Below are positions 43,935-54,386 of a stretch of DNA of 64,000 nucleotides, piece by piece; the stretch's first letter is position 1, and each line of letters opens with the position of its first letter. The position numbers were made by a program, and so were the translations under genes. The stretch lies in assembly GCA_947489315.1 (NCBI GenBank), contig CANLCX010000002.1:310001-374000 (forward strand), read 5' to 3'. This DNA comes from an uncultured Sphingomonadaceae bacterium. GTDB lineage: Bacteria > Pseudomonadota > Alphaproteobacteria > Sphingomonadales > Sphingomonadaceae. The notes beneath the pieces are model-generated. The model was not told where the DNA came from. It was given only the letters and a program-made list of their open reading frames with translations, and ran no database searches.

Positions 43935-44270
43935 ATGGATCAATTGCAAAGCGCCGATGATTTTCAAAACTTTCCACTCGGCAATAGAAGAAACACTCGC
44001 GAAATCGTTGAAGCGGAGATATTTGTCCGGCAATCGGATTCTCAGCTCTTTCGCGCAACACTCTCGGATTTGTCGGTTTCAGGCTTTAAGATGACGAGCT
44101 ATACCTATCTTGACGACAAGAAGCCTGTTTACATCCGATTACCCGGAATTCAGACCCTCACCGCCACAATCAAATGGCATGACCATCAGGATTACGGATG
44201 TGCCTTCGACAATGATTTACATCCCGCCGTGCTGGAACATCTCGTCTCGAAGTTACGGGCATTTGAATAA
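43935..44270 (+). CDS. PilZ-domain protein (putative c-di-GMP effector)
   Basis: The 111-residue protein is essentially one PilZ domain. The two c-di-GMP binding elements are visible: an RRxxR at residues 18-22 (NRRNTREIV) and DLSVSG at 45-50, matching D/NxSxxG. Then come strands (VYIRLPGIQTLTATIKW, GCAFDN). It may bind c-di-GMP to tune motility, adhesion or polysaccharide output, but no partner is nearby. The frame extends to 43812. ATG 43935 after GGACGGGATA is the natural start because the preceding codons are not PilZ-like. Confidence 0.85.
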   Translation: MDQLQSADDFQNFPLGNRRNTREIVEAEIFVRQSDSQLFRATLSDLSVSGFKMTSYTYLDDKKPVYIRLPGIQTLTATIKWHDHQDYGCAFDNDLHPAVLEHLVSKLRAFE

Positions 44271-44294
44271 GCCAGATTGTTTAATAGATCAGTT

Positions 44295-45008
44295 TTATTC
44301 CGGTTCACCAGTCTTGTCATATTTCAGTTCAAGATAACGGCCACGGATCGATAAATTGTCGATATCGCCTTTGGCTATTTGCTGGGTAACTCCGGAAATT
44401 TCTTTTTCGATCAATGACAGCCCGCTGATCAACTGTTCGTCCGGCGATTTGCCGCTATCATTGTTTTTTGCGCGCATCGACGTCGGTATGGCGCGATAGC
44501 CGGAAATCAATTCCGGCAGATGCTCACCCATCAGCTTGCGCACCTCATAGGCCGCCGGTTCCGCTTCATCGAGCTTTTGCAATTGCGGTGACAGCATATC
44601 AAGCTGCGTTCCGATATCATTGATAATTTTAACCGCGGGTCTCGGCAATGCCGGGCGTTGGGTTTCCAGCCAGATCTCTGTCTTACCGGCCAGTGTTTTA
44701 AGATCCGATTGTACCAATGTGGCCGGTGTCGGGATTTTCATTTTCGGGAATTTCATCGCCGCCCAGATGCCGCCAGCGATCAAGCCAGCCGAAATCATCA
44801 CACCCCAAAAACCAATGCCATTTAAAATGCCGCCGATAACGCTGGCACCGACGAGCACACCGACCGTGATCAACGCGGCTCGCCCTAGTTTTTTGCGAAA
44901 GTAACCGCGTTTCAAGCCTTTGGATCGCTCACCTATGGATTCTGCAAATTTATAGCTGCGATAATAGTTCGCGGCATTGTCATAAACTTGCTGGTTGCTT
45001 TCGCTCAT
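44295..45008 (-). CDS. XpaC-like membrane protein, partner of TelA
   Basis: The 237-residue product has a short soluble N-terminus, two closely spaced hydrophobic segments (about residues 45-85: AALITVGVLVGASVIGG and FWGVMISAGLIAGGIW) and a helical C-terminal half. This is the layout of the XpaC (5-bromo-4-chloroindolyl phosphate hydrolysis) group that occurs next to telA. The name refers to an old phenotype, and the biochemical role is unknown. It follows telA by five bases and is certainly in the same operon. Confidence 0.72.
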   Translation of the reverse strand: MSESNQQVYDNAANYYRSYKFAESIGERSKGLKRGYFRKKLGRAALITVGVLVGASVIGGILNGIGFWGVMISAGLIAGGIWAAMKFPKMKIPTPATLVQSDLKTLAGKTEIWLETQRPALPRPAVKIINDIGTQLDMLSPQLQKLDEAEPAAYEVRKLMGEHLPELISGYRAIPTSMRAKNNDSGKSPDEQLISGLSLIEKEISGVTQQIAKGDIDNLSIRGRYLELKYDKTGEPE

Positions 45009-45013
45009 GCGTC

Positions 45014-46219
45014 CTATTCCTCAAGCGCGCTCAACGGGTTTTCTGATGGCGCTTCCAGCGCGGCCTTATCTTGCCCTTCGGCCCGAGCGATATAGCCTTT
45101 GGATTTCTCAATTTCGCCGGACAAGCTAGTGACGGTGGTTTTCATATTCTCCAGCGCTTTGAGTTTGAACGTGTCGATATTGTCCATCGTGTCATAAACA
45201 TTCTGGAACGCGCGTTGCAGCGTTTCTATCGGAATGGTCGCCGATGCCGCCTGCTCGTGTATCTGTGCCGTCTGGTTTTTCAGCATATCACCCGTGCTAT
45301 CGATAATACCTGCTGTGGTGGTATTGAGCGAGGTTATCTGGTCGAGAACCAGTTTTTGATTGGTGAGCGCCTGAGCCACTGTCACGCCGGTGCGCAACGC
45401 GCTGACCGTAGTGGTGCTGGCCCGGTCCACGCCTTTGACCAGTTCGACATTGTTTTTCTTCACCAGATCAAGCGCCAGATAGCCCTGCACCGTCACCGCC
45501 ATTTGGGTAAGTAAATCTTGGGTCCGCTGGCGCACATAGAATAGCGCGCTTTCACGGATCGCTTTCGCTTTACCGGGATCCGTCGCATCCAGTTCGGCGG
45601 CCTTATCTTCAAGCCGCTGGTCCATAACTTTGGACACATGGATCATCTGCTCCAACCGGCCCATCGCCGCCCAGAGGTTTTTGCGCTCCACATCAATGGC
45701 CGCATTGTCCATCAACAATTCATCTTTCCCGCCCTGCAAACGTGACAGGATCGATGAAATATGGCCTTGCGCGCTTTTATAGCCGTCAAAATAATTGCGC
45801 AGCTTGGAACCGAAAGGGATGATTCCAAACAGCTTGCGGGGTGCCAGCAAATTCCCGCGCTTACCGGGATCGAGATCTTCAACCGTCCGGCGCAGCTCCG
45901 AAAGATCTGCACCGATGCCAGATTCTTCATCCATGGAACGGATCGGACGATCCAGAAAACGATTGGATTGGCCGGCCGCATCAACAATTTCCTTGCGGCC
46001 CATATTGGTAATTTGGTCCACTTTTTTGCCAAATTCCGGGCTATTCTCGTCCTGTGCGATAAGGTCATCGATAAAGCTATCGACTTTTTCTTCCAGCTTG
46101 GATTTTACCTCGTCACCAACCGGCACAAGTCCCGCCGCTTTAGTAGGCGCCACGGCCACAACCGGATCAGGTGGTGTCAGGGTCAATTCTTCGGTTGCGG
46201 TAATCGTCTCGGTCGCCAT
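45014..46219 (-). CDS. telA: TelA/KlaA family toxic-anion resistance protein
   Basis: This 401-residue soluble protein resembles TelA, linked to tellurite and other stress resistance. Family segments are IDDLIAQDENSPEFGKKVDQ, RSMDEESGIGADLSELRRTV, GIIPFGSKLRNYF, DNAAIDVERKNLWAAMG and VQGYLALDLVKKNNVELVKG. The rest is long alpha-helical. Its role is thought to be membrane or envelope stress, not direct detoxification. ATG 46219 is chosen because GGAG is well placed for it, while ATG 46234, five codons upstream, lacks one. The XpaC-like gene follows immediately. Confidence 0.9.
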   Translation of the reverse strand: MATETITATEELTLTPPDPVVAVAPTKAAGLVPVGDEVKSKLEEKVDSFIDDLIAQDENSPEFGKKVDQITNMGRKEIVDAAGQSNRFLDRPIRSMDEESGIGADLSELRRTVEDLDPGKRGNLLAPRKLFGIIPFGSKLRNYFDGYKSAQGHISSILSRLQGGKDELLMDNAAIDVERKNLWAAMGRLEQMIHVSKVMDQRLEDKAAELDATDPGKAKAIRESALFYVRQRTQDLLTQMAVTVQGYLALDLVKKNNVELVKGVDRASTTTVSALRTGVTVAQALTNQKLVLDQITSLNTTTAGIIDSTGDMLKNQTAQIHEQAASATIPIETLQRAFQNVYDTMDNIDTFKLKALENMKTTVTSLSGEIEKSKGYIARAEGQDKAALEAPSENPLSALEE

Positions 46220-46400
46220 TGGCTTAATCTCCATGTCGCTGTCTCTAGTGCAGCACTCCCCTCATAAATGGATGCAAATGCAGCACTTTTCAAGCGTTTC
46301 CCTACTGTGTTATAAAAATAATACAGTTAATGCAAGGTTGGGCGTAAAGCTTCCAGTGTTTCCAGCAGTTTGGCCAATGGTTTAGCAGCTGTTGTGGCAA

Positions 46401-47105
46401 CTAACCTTGCAGCGCCAGTTCGACGCTGGGTGTAATTCTTTCAACAATCACATCTATACCGTCAGCATTGGGATGAATACCGTCCGGTAAAATCAGGTCA
46501 GAGCGCCCCACCACGCCGTCCATGAAGAAAGGATAGAGGTCTGCTTCATATTTCTTGGCGAGCGCCGGGTAGATCACGTTAAACTGATCGCTAAATTCCT
46601 TACCCAAATTGGGTGGAGCCAGCATTCCGGTCAGCATCACCGGGATATCCTGGTCGGACAGTTTTTTGACCATCGCTTCCATATTCGCTCTGGTTTCCGA
46701 TGGCTTCAGGCCGCGCAACAGATCATTGCCCCCCAGTCCCAGCAATACCAAATCCGGCTTTTTAGTGAGACTATCGAGTACAAAATCCATGCGGCGCAGA
46801 CCAGCGGCAGTCGTATCGCCTGACACTCCAGCATTGTGTACCCTGACATCCTGACCGGCATCGTTGAGTGCTTTTTGCAGTTCGGGAGCAAAGCCCTCAT
46901 TCGGGGCCAATCCATAGCCAGCATAAAGACTGTCACCAAAGGCCAATATTAGTGTTTTCGCCTCTGCAACGGGCTCATCAGACGTGTCGTTTGCCACTTG
47001 CTGCTGCTCAACAACAGCAGAATCTTCGCCAACGGCAGGACCACAAGCAATCAGAAGTTGAAGAATTGCAAAGCAAAACCCATATGTCATAAACCTGTTC
47101 AACAT
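46401..47105 (-). CDS. GDSL/SGNH-family arylesterase (TesA-like) lipoprotein
   Basis: This 234-residue esterase of the TesA group is anchored as a lipoprotein. LLIAC near residue 21 is the lipobox after a hydrophobic signal. The catalytic serine is S59 in AFGDSLYAGYG. The oxyanion blocks are NAGVSGDTT and LGLGGNDLLRG, with N127, and the Asp-His pair lies in ILPDGIHPNADG. TesA hydrolyses lysophospholipids and thioesters. A GTG at 47114 is in frame, but GGAAGG suits ATG 47105. It is divergent from the ABC transporter genes, only 18 bp apart, as in the E. coli tesA-ybbA arrangement. Confidence 0.88.
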   Translation of the reverse strand: MLNRFMTYGFCFAILQLLIACGPAVGEDSAVVEQQQVANDTSDEPVAEAKTLILAFGDSLYAGYGLAPNEGFAPELQKALNDAGQDVRVHNAGVSGDTTAAGLRRMDFVLDSLTKKPDLVLLGLGGNDLLRGLKPSETRANMEAMVKKLSDQDIPVMLTGMLAPPNLGKEFSDQFNVIYPALAKKYEADLYPFFMDGVVGRSDLILPDGIHPNADGIDVIVERITPSVELALQG

Positions 47106-47123
47106 CGGATACACCTTCCCACC

Positions 47124-47864
47124 ATGTTACAAAAAACCGCCGCAACCAGCGACGCCGCAAATTCCAAACCCCATATTGCCATTGAAGCGCATAATGTCAC
47201 CCTCTCTTTGGGCGAAGGCGATGCGCGGGTTGATATTTTGGGCGGGATCGACCTGTCAATTGACTCCGGAACGACGGTTGCCTTGCTTGGCCCCTCGGGA
47301 TCAGGAAAATCCTCACTCATGGCGATCTTGTCTGGCTTGGAACGGGCAACCGGCGGAACGGTTAATATAGCTGGTGCCGACTTTGGCGCGATGAATGAAG
47401 ATCAGCTTGCCATTGCCCGGCGCGGTCGGGTGGGCATTGTTCTGCAAGCCTTTCACCTATTGCCCACTATGAGCGCGCTGGAAAATGTCGCAGTCCCATT
47501 AGAACTTGATGGTCAGGCTGATCCATTTGGAATTGCAGAAAAAGAATTAGAGGCTGTTGGCCTTGGCGACCGGCTTGGTCACTACCCAACCCAATTATCC
47601 GGCGGTGAACAACAACGTGTTGCTATCGCTCGGGCGATGGCTTCGCGGCCCTCGATTATCTTTGCTGATGAACCCACCGGCAATCTGGACGGCGCGACCG
47701 GTGAAATAATTATAGAATTACTCTTTGAGCGTCAGCAAGCCAGCAAAGCCACATTGCTGATCATTACCCATGACCCGGAACTGGCCAAACGCTGTGACCG
47801 GATCATCGAACTAAGAGATGGAATGATCGAGAAAGACAGCGCCCAAAAGCTTACAAAATCATGA
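47124..47864 (+). CDS. ABC transporter ATP-binding protein (YbbA/LolD-like)
   Basis: This 246-residue ATPase has Walker [10 protein letters not shown] near residue 57, the signature [15 protein letters not shown] and Walker [15 protein letters not shown]. It is most like the MacB/LolD/YbbA group that couples to FtsX-like permeases and does not transport through a tunnel. The frame extends to 46998, but the extra codons overlap the divergent esterase gene, so ATG 47124 is used. It overlaps the permease gene by four bases (ATGA). YbbA-YbbP is linked to TesA by gene order in several bacteria, and the function of the pair is not settled. Confidence 0.92.
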   Translation: MLQKTAATSDAANSKPHIAIEAHNVTLSLGEGDARVDILGGIDLSIDSGTTVALLGPSGSGKSSLMAILSGLERATGGTVNIAGADFGAMNEDQLAIARRGRVGIVLQAFHLLPTMSALENVAVPLELDGQADPFGIAEKELEAVGLGDRLGHYPTQLSGGEQQRVAIARAMASRPSIIFADEPTGNLDGATGEIIIELLFERQQASKATLLIITHDPELAKRCDRIIELRDGMIEKDSAQKLTKS

Positions 47865-50368
47865 GCGCTGATCTTGCCAAAGCCTGGACGATCGCCCGAC
47901 GCGATCTGCGCGGCCGCTTTGTCGGTTTGCGGTTGCTTATCGTCTGTCTGTTTCTGGGCGTAGCGACGCTCGCAGCCATAGGCAGCCTCACCAGCGCGAT
48001 CACCGACGAACTCGCTAATCGCGGCCAATCGATATTGGGCGGCGATCTCGAAATTTCCGTGGCCCAACGCGAAGCCACTCCGGCGGAACGAGAAGCTCTC
48101 AATGCAACAGGTGAATTGTCCGAAACGCTTCGCATGCAGGCGATGGCGCGCTTACCGGATGGCAGCGATACCCAATTGGTCGAACTGAAAGGTGTCGACG
48201 CCCCCTACCCACTTTATGGCGATTTTACGCTGGAAGACGGGACGATCGCACCGCCGCTGGGACCAAACGACATTTACGTTACACCTGCGCTTATCCAGCG
48301 CCTAGCGTTGAAAGTTGGCGACAAAATCGAATTTGGTGAAGCGGATTTTACGGTCGCTGGCGTCATTGGTGACGAACCGGACCGGCTGAGTGAAGGTCTG
48401 TCCTTGGGCCCCGTAGCGATTACCTCTGTCGAAGGATTACGCGCCACAAATCTGATCCAGCCGGGTAGCCTGTTTCAAAGCAAATATCGCCTAAAATTGC
48501 CCGCTACGGTCGATCCCGCTGCCCTAGGGGATCAACTGGAAGCACAAAATAAGAATGCCGCTTGGGAAGTCAAAACCCGCGACAATGGCGCGCCTAGTAC
48601 GCGGCGTTTCATCGAACGCATGGGACAGTTTTTGACGCTGGTCGGCCTCGCATCCCTTGTCATCGCAGGCATCGGCGTCGGCAACGGGGTTGCCTCTTAC
48701 CTGCGCGGAAAGCAGGGCGCGATTGCAACGCTGAAAATATTAGGCGCGGACAGCGCGATGGTCTTTCGCATCTATATGTTCCAGATTTTGGCGGTTGCGT
48801 TGGTGGCCATATCGGCCGGTTTGGTCGTTGGCGCTCTCGCACCTCTGGCCATCATTCAGGTGGCTGGAGACGTACTACCGATCAAGCCGGAATTCGCTCT
48901 CTATCCCCTGCCACTCATCGTTAGCGCGGCCTATGGCTTGCTGATAGCGATCATCTTTGCCCTGCCACCGCTGTCACGCGCAAAATTAATTCCTGCCGCC
49001 GGATTATTTCGCGGCGAGAGTCGGTCTTGGAGACTGATCGATAAACCAACATGGATTGCTGTCACGCTCGCCATTGCTGCGATCGTGACACTTGCCGTCG
49101 GCAGCGGACGAGAACCAATGTTCTCGCTGGCCTTTATCGGCGCTGCATTGGGCATATTGCTGCTACTCAGCCTGCTCGGTATGCTGATCCGCTGGCTCGC
49201 CAGCAAAGCGCCGCGTCCCAAACAGCCCTTGCTGCGATTGGCCTTAACCAATCTCCATCGGCCCGGCGCACAAACCGGCCAATTGGTTGTCGCATTGGGT
49301 CTCGGCCTGACCTTATTTGCCACACTGGCCGCCATCCAGACCAGTCTCACAAATGAAATCCGGCTGAGTGTCCCGAAACAGGCTCCCAATTTCTTTGTCC
49401 TCGATATTCCGGTCGAGCGTGCTGATGAGTTCAAGGCGCAAGTCGCGGCAAGCGCCCCTGAGGCGGAAGTGAACATCGTGCCCACGCTTCGCGGTATTAT
49501 CACCGAATATAGCGGTCAAATCGTTTCGGAACTGGACGAAATACCGGAAGGCGCCTGGGTATTGCGCGGCGACCGCGGCCTGACCTACAGCGCGGATTTG
49601 CCAGAAGGCAGCGAGATAGCCGAAGGTGAATGGTGGCCCTCGGATTATGATGGTCCGCCGCTGGTTTCGGTCGATGACGAACAAGCAGCAGCGCTCGGCC
49701 TAAAGGTCGGAGATAGTCTGACCGTCAGCTTGCTCGGTGTAGAGATCAAAACCACGGTCGCGTCCCTGCGCAAGATAAACTGGCGCAATTTCGGCTTTAA
49801 CTATGTGCTGGTGTTCCCGCCCAATGTGCTGGTCAACACGCCGCATAATGTTGCCGCTACCATCCAGCTAGATCAAGCCAGGGAAGACGGGCTGCTGGGA
49901 TCATTGCCGCGCGAATTTCCATCCATTTCGATGGTGAAGGTCAAGGAGATCGCCTCTCAGATCGGCACGATATTGGATCAGATGGCTACCGCCATTGCCG
50001 CTGCAGCTTCCATAGCGATTTTCTCAGGCATCGCAGTGTTGATCGGGGCAATAGCCGCTTCCCGCCAATCGCGGGTTTATGACAGCGTCATCCTGAAGCT
50101 GCTAGGTGCCACCCGCTCACAGATATTATCAGCCCAAGCGATTGAATATGCCGTGCTAGCCTTGCTGTTATCCGCCGTTGCCTTGGGCCTAGGCCTGCTC
50201 GCTGGTTGGTTTGTCATTACCCAGATTTTTGAGTTTACCTGGCAGCCTGATTGGTCCGTTGTGATAGTGACACTCGGTATTGGCGCTATTGTCACCTTGG
50301 GCATCGGGCTGCTGGGATCGATACCGATACTATCCGCGAAACCAGCGCGGGCACTGCGCGAGCTTTAA
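47861..50368 (+). CDS. FtsX-like ABC permease (YbbP family)
   Basis: The 835-residue inner-membrane protein begins with a helix and a transmembrane segment (residues 20-45). A large periplasmic domain of about 200 residues follows, then a first membrane block (approximately 245-420), another extracytoplasmic part, and closing FtsX repeats with GIAVLIGAIAASRQSRVYDSVILKLLGATRSQIL, broken here by family-typical turns. It is the usual YbbP length. It should form a mechanotransmission complex with the upstream ATPase. Its stop overlaps that of the convergent BASS transporter gene by four bases. Confidence 0.9.
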   Translation: MSADLAKAWTIARRDLRGRFVGLRLLIVCLFLGVATLAAIGSLTSAITDELANRGQSILGGDLEISVAQREATPAEREALNATGELSETLRMQAMARLPDGSDTQLVELKGVDAPYPLYGDFTLEDGTIAPPLGPNDIYVTPALIQRLALKVGDKIEFGEADFTVAGVIGDEPDRLSEGLSLGPVAITSVEGLRATNLIQPGSLFQSKYRLKLPATVDPAALGDQLEAQNKNAAWEVKTRDNGAPSTRRFIERMGQFLTLVGLASLVIAGIGVGNGVASYLRGKQGAIATLKILGADSAMVFRIYMFQILAVALVAISAGLVVGALAPLAIIQVAGDVLPIKPEFALYPLPLIVSAAYGLLIAIIFALPPLSRAKLIPAAGLFRGESRSWRLIDKPTWIAVTLAIAAIVTLAVGSGREPMFSLAFIGAALGILLLLSLLGMLIRWLASKAPRPKQPLLRLALTNLHRPGAQTGQLVVALGLGLTLFATLAAIQTSLTNEIRLSVPKQAPNFFVLDIPVERADEFKAQVAASAPEAEVNIVPTLRGIITEYSGQIVSELDEIPEGAWVLRGDRGLTYSADLPEGSEIAEGEWWPSDYDGPPLVSVDDEQAAALGLKVGDSLTVSLLGVEIKTTVASLRKINWRNFGFNYVLVFPPNVLVNTPHNVAATIQLDQAREDGLLGSLPREFPSISMVKVKEIASQIGTILDQMATAIAAAASIAIFSGIAVLIGAIAASRQSRVYDSVILKLLGATRSQILSAQAIEYAVLALLLSAVALGLGLLAGWFVITQIFEFTWQPDWSVVIVTLGIGAIVTLGIGLLGSIPILSAKPARALREL

Positions 50369-51324
50369 GATTTCGACAAATGGACCGCCAATGGTGCCGA
50401 GAGCACCAGGCTGGACAGATGATATAATAAGAGCGGAATCAGAACAAAACCGGCGGCTTCTGGAGGAAATAATATCGCCGCCAGCGGCGCGCCAACCGCG
50501 ATGCTTTTTTGCGCTCCGCCAAATAGCAAGGCCTTGCGGTCATTTATCACAAAGCCTGCAAAACCGCCCAACAGCCAGGCGCCGCCAAAGGCAAAGATCA
50601 ACAGTCCGGCAATCGCCGCAGCAATGATCAGGAATTGGTCACCCGGCACTTGTTGCCATATGCCCGCCACCACCGCGCCGGAAAAAGCAACATAAACGGC
50701 CAAGCTAATCGCGATTTTGTCGGACCATCCCACTATGCCCTTATGCCGCGCCGCCCAAGGACGCGCCCAACTCTGGATCAGTTGACCGATCACAAACGGT
50801 AACAATAGCATCGTCATGATTTTCACAAAAGAAGCGCCGGTAATCACGATACCAACGGAGCTCGCCAGCAACGCGAAAAAGACCGGTGTAATAATTATGG
50901 ATGATAAATTGACGGTCGCCGCCGCGACAACGGACGCGCCTACATTGCCTTTGGCAATGGCGGTATAGCTCGCCGCCGATTGGATCGTGGACGGCAGGCA
51001 TCCGAGATATAAGAAGCCGACCGCAATCAAAGGCGCAATATACCCGTCCAGAACATGCGACAGAAGGAGCCCGGCCAAAACCATAGCACCGAAAACAAAT
51101 CCAAACACAGCCGATTGCAGGCGCCAATTGCGGAAGCCCGCAACCACCTCTTGCCGATCCAGCCGAATTCCGTGGAGTAGGAATATCCAGAAAATACCCG
51201 CTGTCACGCCGAATGCCGCAATAGGTTGAGCCGGCCCTTCTACTGGGAGTATAGTCGCCAGAAGGACACAACCCCCTAACAGCCAGATAAACTTATCGGC
51301 TAAAATCATTCTTATAGTTTGCAT
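50365..51324 (-). CDS. Bile acid:sodium symporter family transporter (SLC10A7-like)
   Basis: This membrane protein of 319 residues with about ten hydrophobic segments resembles the SBF-like/BASS branch typified by SLC10A7. Segments include AFGVTAGIFWIFLLHGIRL, FLYLGCLPSTIQSAASYTA and KGNVGASVVAAATVNLSSI, the second being the strongly conserved crossover helix. It may carry organic anions with sodium or protons, and the substrate is unknown. The open frame starts with a TTG at 51369. ATG 51324 follows GAAGG and begins before the first segment, so it is preferred, though the start is not certain. Confidence 0.85.
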   Translation of the reverse strand: MQTIRMILADKFIWLLGGCVLLATILPVEGPAQPIAAFGVTAGIFWIFLLHGIRLDRQEVVAGFRNWRLQSAVFGFVFGAMVLAGLLLSHVLDGYIAPLIAVGFLYLGCLPSTIQSAASYTAIAKGNVGASVVAAATVNLSSIIITPVFFALLASSVGIVITGASFVKIMTMLLLPFVIGQLIQSWARPWAARHKGIVGWSDKIAISLAVYVAFSGAVVAGIWQQVPGDQFLIIAAAIAGLLIFAFGGAWLLGGFAGFVINDRKALLFGGAQKSIAVGAPLAAILFPPEAAGFVLIPLLLYHLSSLVLSAPLAVHLSKS

Positions 51325-51470
51325 TGCGCCTTCGCCAATGCTCCACTGCAGCAGCCGACGCAAGTCCAAGAAACGGATATTTAGAGAGTGATCACAAGAA
51401 CATGCATCTCTCTGCTGATCTCAGTAGTTACCAACTGCAACCTTGAACCAGAGCGGACTGTAAACAATGT

Positions 51471-52361
51471 CTAAGACCTGATCCGATGCACAATCGCACG
51501 CATCAGATCTTTCAACAGCTGGGGCGATGCTTTGAATACGGTCCACGGGTCGCTTGCCAAAGCCTTGAGCAGCAGCCTGACATCAAAATAATACCAATCA
51601 GACAATATCCGATGGACAAGCGCTTTGGCGCGCAAGGTTTTATCATCGACATGATCCAATTCTCGCAGCAGCACTTTCGATACCAGTTGCCGGATATCTT
51701 TGCTCCGCTGATCGGTCAGGCTGCGGTCGTGCCGGCGATAAAGATAAAGGTCGCTATCCACGGGCACCATTTGAAATTGATGCGCGGCGCGCAGCCAATA
51801 GTCATAATCCTCCGCGCCAAAAAGCTGTTCATCATATCCGCCCAGCGCTTCGGTAACATGGCGGCGATAGAGAAAGGCGGCCCCGACCGGATTGCAGAAC
51901 CAGCGCTCCTCCATCGGCGGCGGCGCGACGTAACGCAGGATATTCTCAGCATCATCAATCACGCTATAACCCGCGTAGACGAGATCTGCCTCAGGCTTGG
52001 CCTCTAGTTCCGCCACCAGCTTTGTGATCATATTGGGCCGCAAGATATTGTCATCGCTAGTCCAACTGTGCAGCGCACCCCGCGCTTCCAAAAAGCCGCG
52101 ATTAAGCGTAGCGGGCAGTCCCATATTGCGTTCATTGGTCAGATGCCGGACCCTCGAGTCTTCCATCGCATGACGTCCAATGATCTCGCTGCTTTCGTCC
52201 GTGGACGCATCATCAATACAGATAAGTTCCCAATCGGAATATTGCTGCCGCAAAACCGAATGGATCGCGCTATCCAGATAGCGAGCGCCATTATAAACAG
52301 GCATCACGATAGTAACAACGGGACTAACCTGATTAACCGATGATGGATTCTCGATTTTCAT
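51471..52361 (-). CDS. Family 2 glycosyltransferase
   Basis: This 296-residue GT-A-type glycosyltransferase begins VVTIVMPVYNGARYLDSAIHS and has the nucleotide-binding CIDDASTDES with ELICID. A DD motif appears in SWTSDDNILRPNMI. Acceptor-side features include GYDEQLFGAEDYDYWLRA, typical of rhamnosyl or other polysaccharide transferases. It has no membrane segments. No other polysaccharide genes are nearby, so its product (cell-surface glycan) cannot be named. It lies between the BASS transporter and typA on the minus strand. Confidence 0.88.
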   Translation of the reverse strand: MKIENPSSVNQVSPVVTIVMPVYNGARYLDSAIHSVLRQQYSDWELICIDDASTDESSEIIGRHAMEDSRVRHLTNERNMGLPATLNRGFLEARGALHSWTSDDNILRPNMITKLVAELEAKPEADLVYAGYSVIDDAENILRYVAPPPMEERWFCNPVGAAFLYRRHVTEALGGYDEQLFGAEDYDYWLRAAHQFQMVPVDSDLYLYRRHDRSLTDQRSKDIRQLVSKVLLRELDHVDDKTLRAKALVHRILSDWYYFDVRLLLKALASDPWTVFKASPQLLKDLMRAIVHRIRS

Positions 52362-52568
52362 ATTCGATCTATATTATGGTCGACATAGGAGAGCATGAAT
52401 TTTAGACTATCTATTCCAAAAAACCCTATATTATTTTCATGTTACAGCGATAGACAATATCAAAGCGGGTTTCTGATGTTGCGGCGCAGCACAAAACAGG
52501 TTAAGGGCGCACCCAATATAAGGCGCGGCAGTGAAGCCCCCTTTCCTCTCTTTACGGCAGAATTTAAT

Positions 52569-54386
52569 ATGTCTCTTCGCAATATAGCTATCATCGCGCA
52601 CGTTGATCACGGCAAAACTACCCTTGTGGACCAGCTTTTCCGCCAGTCCGGAACTTTCCGCGACAATGAGCGTGTCGAAGAACGCGCGATGGACAGCAAT
52701 GATCTGGAGAAAGAACGCGGCATCACGATTCTCGCAAAATGTACGAGTGTTGAGTGGAAAGGCACGCGGATCAATATTGTTGATACCCCGGGCCATGCCG
52801 ACTTTGGTGGTGAAGTAGAACGCATCCTGTCGATGGTCGATGGCGTTATTTTGCTCGTCGACAGCGCAGAAGGCGCGATGCCACAGACAAAATTCGTGAC
52901 CGGCAAAGCCCTGGCGCTGGGCTTGAAGCCAATCGTAGTCGTCAACAAAATTGACCGTCCCGATGGCCGTGCAGAAGAAGTGCTCGACGAAGTGTTCGAC
53001 CTGTTCGTCAATCTCGACGCCAATGACGAACAGCTCGATTTCCCGTCGATGTTCGCCAGCGGCCGTAATGGCTATGCCGGCCCTACCCCGGACGTACGCG
53101 AAGGCGACCTGTCTCCCTTGTTCGACAAAATCATCGAACATGTACCTGAGCCAGATGTTGATCCGGATGCAGAATTCAAATTCCTCGTCACCCTGCTCGA
53201 CCGCGACAATTTCGTGGGCCGCATTTTGACTGGCAAAGTCGAGAGCGGCAAAATCGACATTAACATGCCGATCCATGCGATCGATATGGACGGCAAGGTC
53301 ATTGAAACCGGCCGTGCTACCAAGATTATGGCCTTTAATGGCTTGGAACGTGTCCCCGTCGAGAGCGCCAAGGCGGGCGATATTATCTCTCTTGCCGGCC
53401 TGACCGATGCAACGGTGTCCAACACCATTTGCGACATTTCCGTCACCGAACCAATTGCAGCACAGCCGATTGATCCACCGACATTGTCGATGCGCTTTGC
53501 CGTGAATGACAGTCCAGTTGCAGGCCGCGAAGGCGACAAAGTTACGAGCCGCGTCATTCGTGACCGTCTGGCGCGCGAAGCAGAATCGAATGTTGCCATC
53601 AAAGTGACCGAAAGCGAAGACCGCGACAGCTTTGAAGTTGCTGGTCGTGGTGAATTGCAGCTTGGCGTGCTCATCGAAACGATGCGCCGCGAAGGTTTTG
53701 AGCTTGGCATTTCCCGTCCACGTGTTCTCTATCGGGAAGAAGATGGCAAACGTCAGGAACCTTATGAAACGGTCGTTATCGATGTGGATGATGAATATGC
53801 CAGCACCGTCGTTTCCAAAATGCAGCGCCGTAAAGCCGAATTGACCGAACAACGCCCCTCTGGCGCCGGCAAGACCCGTCTGACCTTCTCCGCGCCTTCT
53901 CGCGGCCTGATCGGCTATCATGGCGAGTTTCTGTCGGACACACGCGGTACCGGCCTGATGAACCGCCTGTTCGAAAAATATGGCGAGTATAAAGGCGTTA
54001 TCGAAGGCCGCCCGGTTGGCGTGCTGGTATCAAACGGCACCGGCTCCACAGCGGCTTATGCGCTGAACATGCTCGAAGAACGTGGCATCATGTTCATTGG
54101 TGCGCAAACACCAGTTTACGAAGGCATGATCATTGGCGAAAATGCCAAGCCCGGCGACCTCGATGTCAATCCGATGAAGTCAAAAGCGCTTACCAACTTC
54201 CGTGTCTCGGGCAAGGAAGACGCGATCCGTTTGACCACACCAAAGGTCATGACTTTGGAACAGGCGATTGCCTATATCGACAATGATGAACTGGTCGAAG
54301 TGACGCCGAAAAACATCCGCCTGCGCAAGCGCTATCTCGATCCCAACGATCGCAAGAAAGCTTCACGGAAAGCGGAGGCAGCTTAA
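52569..54386 (+). CDS. typA: GTPase BipA/TypA (ribosome-associated)
   Basis: BipA is a translational GTPase of the EF-G family that aids ribosome assembly under stress. The 605-residue frame has G1 AHVDHGKTT near residue 10, DTPGHADF, G4 NKIDRP, and the family phrase [21 protein letters not shown]. Length is standard. ATG 52569 is chosen from the family start [15 protein letters not shown]. The frame runs to 52395, but the upstream part is unlike BipA. Its last 12 codons ([12 protein letters not shown]) reappear 1.7 kb downstream, and its stop overlaps the PQQ-type dehydrogenase gene by four bases. Confidence 0.96.
   Translation: MSLRNIAIIAHVDHGKTTLVDQLFRQSGTFRDNERVEERAMDSNDLEKERGITILAKCTSVEWKGTRINIVDTPGHADFGGEVERILSMVDGVILLVDSAEGAMPQTKFVTGKALALGLKPIVVVNKIDRPDGRAEEVLDEVFDLFVNLDANDEQLDFPSMFASGRNGYAGPTPDVREGDLSPLFDKIIEHVPEPDVDPDAEFKFLVTLLDRDNFVGRILTGKVESGKIDINMPIHAIDMDGKVIETGRATKIMAFNGLERVPVESAKAGDIISLAGLTDATVSNTICDISVTEPIAAQPIDPPTLSMRFAVNDSPVAGREGDKVTSRVIRDRLAREAESNVAIKVTESEDRDSFEVAGRGELQLGVLIETMRREGFELGISRPRVLYREEDGKRQEPYETVVIDVDDEYASTVVSKMQRRKAELTEQRPSGAGKTRLTFSAPSRGLIGYHGEFLSDTRGTGLMNRLFEKYGEYKGVIEGRPVGVLVSNGTGSTAAYALNMLEERGIMFIGAQTPVYEGMIIGENAKPGDLDVNPMKSKALTNFRVSGKEDAIRLTTPKVMTLEQAIAYIDNDELVEVTPKNIRLRKRYLDPNDRKKASRKAEAA

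Noticed and set aside
52437-53921. A 494-codon open frame antisense to typA
   Set aside because: It lies wholly opposite the strongly conserved typA and its translation has no recognisable motif. The opposite strand of codon-biased genes often stays open. Treated as a shadow.
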